A DNA stretch of 7,687 nt from Gemmatimonadota bacterium (GTDB lineage Bacteria > Gemmatimonadota > Gemmatimonadetes > Longimicrobiales > Longimicrobiaceae), in the NCBI GenBank assembly GCA_019348265.1, contig JAHWJV010000162.1:1-7687 (forward strand). The letters are read 5' to 3'. Below, piece after piece: positions 5,389-7,687 of this stretch. A program made the position numbers and the translations under genes. How positions within the stretch are numbered: the stretch's first letter is position 1; the number at the start of each line of letters is the position of its first letter. Below the pieces are notes generated by a model. It was not told the origin of the DNA, made no database searches, and saw only the letters and a list, made by a program, of their open reading frames with translations.

Positions 5389-6423
5389 TCAATGCGCAGC
5401 TGGCACCGCCGATTCAGCGGACTTCGGTAAGTCGCCCGCCTCGTCTCCGGCGGGTACTGGGGGTATCGACCAGATCTCCATCCGGTTCTCCAGGAAGAGG
5501 GGGATCGCGACGTTGCCGCGCCGCGTATCCACCCCGATGTCCGCCGGTGAGTTCACCCCGCGGATCAGCGGGCGCATCTCCGATTCGATCACCTCGTGCA
5601 CGGTCGAGTCCGCCCAGCTCGAGACGAGCAGTCGGCCATCCGCGAGGACCTCGACTCCGTCGTAGCTGCCAGGGCCCTCGGCCAGGACCTCAGGTGAGCC
5701 GCCCGCCGGCCCGGCCCACCGCTGAAGAGTGGGGATGCCGTTCGGCGCGAGGACGAATCCGCCGCTCGGCACGGCGGCAATCCCGTTCGGCGCCCCGAGA
5801 GCATCCCCCTCGGCGGCGACGGTAACGAGCGTTCCGTCGATCCGGAAGATCCGGTCCGGGCCTACGTGGCTCATGGCGCCCGCAGCGTCGAACCTGAGGC
5901 CGGTGTCTGTCACGTACTTCGCCCCGTCGGCTCCGACCACGACGTCGTTCAGGAAGACGGCGCCGTGCGGCACCAGGTCGACGGTGGTCAGCGGCGCCCC
6001 TGTGGTGCGGTGAAACGCGCGCAGAACGTCTATGTCCGCCACCCAGAGAGTGTCCCCTGAGATCGCCATGCCCTTGGGCGCGTTGAGCGTCGCGCCTTTC
6101 TTCCCGCCATCGATGAAGCGGAGCTCGCGCACCGTCCCGTCCGCGCCAACGACGCTGATGAAGCCCACGCCGTCCCGGGTACCTGGGCCTCCCACGATGT
6201 TCGACACGAAATAGGCGTCCGCCACGGGGTCGTAGCGCACCGATTCCGGCGTCTCCAGCCCGGAGACGCTCGCCACCAGCTCGGAGCGCGAAGTGAAGTG
6301 CTCCGGCTCCCTCTGCTCTTCGGCTGACGGCTCTTCTTCGCCGCACGCGGCCGCGAACGCCAGGAACATGACGAGCAGCAGCGGCCTCGAGTGCTCAGTC
6401 GCTCGCTCGACGGGTACGATCAT
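5389..6423 (-). CDS. Lipoprotein beta-propeller of the SMP-30/gluconolactonase-NHL type
   Basis: This 344-residue protein has a probable lipoprotein leader (SRPLLLVMFLAFAAAC; Cys27 after AAA), followed by a Glu-rich spacer (29-41) and then a six-bladed-propeller-like region from about 48 to 320. The recurring blade signatures are ETPESVRYDPVADAYFVSN (57-75), LNAPKGMAISGDTLWVADID (113-132), FLNDVVVGADGAKYVTDTG (157-175), GAPNGIAAVPSGGFVLA (210-226), YDGVEVLADGRLLVSSW (254-270) and NSPADIGVDTRRGNVAIP (291-308). Calcium-binding sugar-lactone hydrolases share this layout, but so do binding-only propellers, so the activity is not assigned. The start is ATG 6423, with AGGG 5 bases upstream. The frame is open for 79 more codons upstream, but those lack leader-like or conserved sequence. 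It has the same orientation as the genes on both sides but is separated from them by 311 and 337 bases, so it is probably its own unit. Confidence 0.85.
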   Translation of the reverse strand: MIVPVERATEHSRPLLLVMFLAFAAACGEEEPSAEEQREPEHFTSRSELVASVSGLETPESVRYDPVADAYFVSNIVGGPGTRDGVGFISVVGADGTVRELRFIDGGKKGATLNAPKGMAISGDTLWVADIDVLRAFHRTTGAPLTTVDLVPHGAVFLNDVVVGADGAKYVTDTGLRFDAAGAMSHVGPDRIFRIDGTLVTVAAEGDALGAPNGIAAVPSGGFVLAPNGIPTLQRWAGPAGGSPEVLAEGPGSYDGVEVLADGRLLVSSWADSTVHEVIESEMRPLIRGVNSPADIGVDTRRGNVAIPLFLENRMEIWSIPPVPAGDEAGDLPKSAESAVPAAH

Positions 6424-6603
6424 GAGAACCCTGGCTGAGTTTCGGGGACGCGGGATCGCGCACAGCGACAGCTTGCACCATGGCGGCACATACGTCAACG
6501 CCAGCGGCGATGGCCGCGCGCGTGCCATTCCGAGCCAACCGCTGTCGGCTGGTGGAGCGAGCACGCGCTCGGGCTCGCCGCGCAGATGTCCATGACGCTG
6601 GCT
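6424..6603. other. Gap upstream of the propeller lipoprotein gene, nothing convincing
   Basis: This is the left part of a 337-base gap and should carry the promoter of the minus-strand propeller gene. A TTGACG on the minus strand (6498-6493) resembles a -35 box, but no acceptable -10 follows at 16-18 bases. A short plus-strand frame ending at the TAG at 6604-6606 has no start or recognisable similarity. I could not support any gene here. Confidence 0.4.
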
Positions 6604-6694
6604 TAGCTGCCCCAGTCCCCCAGCCGCGTACTGCATCCGGACCGGAGCCCCGCGCCGCACATGCGGGGCGGGGCTCTCTGGCGCGGGGCAGCTA
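6604..6694 (-). terminator. Nested hairpins, candidate terminator or 3' structure of the LprI-domain gene
   Basis: TAGCTGCCCC (6604-6613) is exactly complementary to 6685-6694. Inside it, 6645-6653 pairs with 6668-6676, and after one G-G mismatch 6655-6658 pairs with 6663-6666 around the loop ACAT. The inner stem thus has 13 pairs in 14 positions. The structure begins 67 bases downstream of the minus-strand stop at 6761. No T-run follows on the minus strand. Confidence 0.5.
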
Positions 6695-6760
6695 GCTCAG
6701 CTCCCGCACTCACCGTTGGCCTGGCGTGAGCCGCCGAGAGGCAGAGCGCCAGAGCCCCGC
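6668..6760 (-). other. Alternative stem competing with the inner hairpin
   Basis: GCGGGGCTCT (6668-6677) is exactly complementary to 6751-6760, and GGCGC (6680-6684) to 6746-6750, giving a 15-pair stem with two unpaired bases. The 6668-6676 part is also the right arm of the hairpin at 6645-6676, so the two folds exclude each other. On the minus-strand transcript the 6760-6746 arm comes directly after the stop codon and would be made first. Confidence 0.45.
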
Positions 6761-7687
6761 TCAGCCGCCGTCGGCGATGCTCCGCAGGTACGCCGTCCGG
6801 TCCCGCAGCGCCTGGATCTGCGAGGGGAGGACCTCCACGCGCGAGTGGTTGCCCCACGAGGTGGAGTAGTACGAGGTGATCACCCGGTCGTACCGGAGGA
6901 GCCAGGCCCTCTGGCTCTCTCGGAGCGCCTCGCGTCGCTGCGGGTCGAGCTGGGACATCACGTTCCGGTAGACCGAGTTCAGCTCCGAGTCGGCCGCGGC
7001 CATGTCGCGCTGCAGGCAGGCACTCGCCTCGCTGGCGCTGGCGAGAGACTGACAGCGATGCGACAGGTTCTCGCGGAACTCGGCGCCGCTCGGGGCGGGT
7101 ATGGAGCCTCCGCTGGCCCGCGCCGGGGCCGGCGGCGCTGCGAGCGCTGTGGTGGAGGGGGCGGGTGCCGTCCGCCTCACGAAGGTCGGAGAATTCGCGG
7201 CTGCGGCGGCGGGATTCTGGCGAGCCGGCGCGGGGGTCGTCACGGCAGGCCGTGCCGCGGGATCCCCTTGGGACGGTGCTACCGCCCCGCCCGCGCTCGA
7301 CAGCCGCTGGGCTGCCGCCGGAGTGCCGGCGGAAGTCGGCTGGGACGAGACCATGGAATCGCCGGCGGGCTCGGTCGTGACCGCTTCGCCCGGTGCCGCG
7401 GCTTCCGTCGAGGTCGAGCCATCGGCCGTTCGCGTCGCGATCGGGCGCGGGTCGTCGTCGTTGCCGCCGAGCAGCACCGAGACGTGATCGGGCCTGACCG
7501 CCTGTCGGCAGATGCGCGCCGCCTGGGCCGCGAAGTTGTCGGCGCCCCCGACCATCTCGGCACCGGAGACGCTCTCGGGCTCCTGCACGAGCGAGGCGTT
7601 GAGGGCGGCCACCGCGGCCGGGATGTCGAAGGGGGCGATGTAGTACCGCTCGTTGACGTGGGGGGTCGCGACGATCTCCCGCGTGCC
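6761..7687 (-). CDS. LprI (DUF1311) domain protein with an upstream CpsB/YwqE-like segment and Pro/Ala-rich linker; 5' end outside window
   Basis: The frame is open to the right edge (308 residues visible), so the GTG at 7612 is probably internal. Residues 1-45 resemble the middle of PHP-type tyrosine phosphatases of the CpsB/YwqE family: GTREIVATPHVNERYY, an LN-x-x-L helix and SGAEM, where His and Glu would be metal ligands. The family's second half is not present. Residues about 75-200 are low-complexity Ala/Pro/Ser/Thr. Residues about 206-305 are an LprI-like DUF1311 domain: Cys212 and Cys224, ADSELNSVYRNVMSQL (232-247) and LRESQRAWLLRYD (255-267). LprI-type domains are known from envelope proteins including a lysozyme inhibitor, yet no export signal is visible in the window. 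The gene ends with ADGG and TGA at 6763-6761. The LprI call is firm; the CpsB similarity is from memory and moderate. Confidence 0.75.
   Translation of the reverse strand, partial: GTREIVATPHVNERYYIAPFDIPAAVAALNASLVQEPESVSGAEMVGGADNFAAQAARICRQAVRPDHVSVLLGGNDDDPRPIATRTADGSTSTEAAAPGEAVTTEPAGDSMVSSQPTSAGTPAAAQRLSSAGGAVAPSQGDPAARPAVTTPAPARQNPAAAAANSPTFVRRTAPAPSTTALAAPPAPARASGGSIPAPSGAEFRENLSHRCQSLASASEASACLQRDMAAADSELNSVYRNVMSQLDPQRREALRESQRAWLLRYDRVITSYYSTSWGNHSRVEVLPSQIQALRDRTAYLRSIADGG

Noticed and set aside
5336..5400. Plus-strand peptide SVNGTFGEFSGRFNAQ, loosely like YceI-family sequence
   Set aside because: Too short, no start, in another frame than the vWA relic and partly antisense to the propeller gene; similarity may be chance.
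6439..6606. Plus-strand frame ending WWSEHALGLAAQMSMTLA then TAG, as a possible gene tail
   Set aside because: Arg-rich upstream half, no start or ribosome binding site, no family recognised.
6424..6660. 79-codon upstream extension of the propeller gene frame
   Set aside because: The lipoprotein leader begins at ATG 6423; the extension has no leader, no conserved motif and runs into the hairpin region.
7101..7487. 128-codon plus-strand frame rich in Ala and Gly
   Set aside because: Antisense of the Pro/Ala-rich linker of the LprI-domain gene; composition explains the open frame.

Overview
The window is GC-rich bacterial chromosome. A class II (B12-dependent) ribonucleotide reductase, a cluster of secreted proteases and lipoproteins, and an aqualysin-like subtilase with a lipoprotein-type leader suggest a Gram-negative lineage such as Gemmatimonadota (Longimicrobium-like). 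That assignment rests on gene style only and is a moderate-confidence guess; Myxococcota or a related soil group is possible.

Layout, left to right. (1) 2-775 (+): the C-terminal third of NrdJ, cut by the window edge. (2) 776-1169: a gene-free gap that is unusually rich in RNA-like structure, with a 15-bp perfect inverted repeat enclosing a GAAA-capped hairpin, a G-quadruplex-like tract, a 16-bp hairpin capped by a GCGA tetraloop, two smaller hairpins and then a weak promoter. (3) 1170-2699 (+): a secreted proteinase K/aqualysin-type serine protease with I9 propeptide and a C-terminal PPC-like domain. (4) 2700-2841: a convergent terminator region with a 14-bp perfect stem. (5) 2842-3747 (-): an M28 zinc aminopeptidase whose natural N-terminus is disturbed. 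(6) 3827-5077 (-): an orphan membrane histidine kinase immediately upstream of, and probably cotranscribed with, the M28 gene. (7) 5201-5335 (+): a decayed fragment of a YfbK-type von Willebrand A protein. (8) 5389-6423 (-): a lipoprotein beta-propeller of the SMP-30/NHL type. (9) 6424-6760: a gap whose right half holds competing hairpins. (10) 6761-7687 (-): a gene running off the right edge, with a CpsB/YwqE-like phosphatase fragment joined in frame to a Pro/Ala-rich linker and an LprI (DUF1311) domain.

Functionally the window reads as cell-envelope and extracellular proteolysis genes beside a housekeeping RNR gene. No defence island, CRISPR array, transposase, rRNA or tRNA gene was seen. 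I do not see a convincing new multi-gene system. The best leads are the structured block after nrdJ, the apparent CpsB-LprI fusion at the right edge, and the out-of-frame leader of the M28 peptidase.
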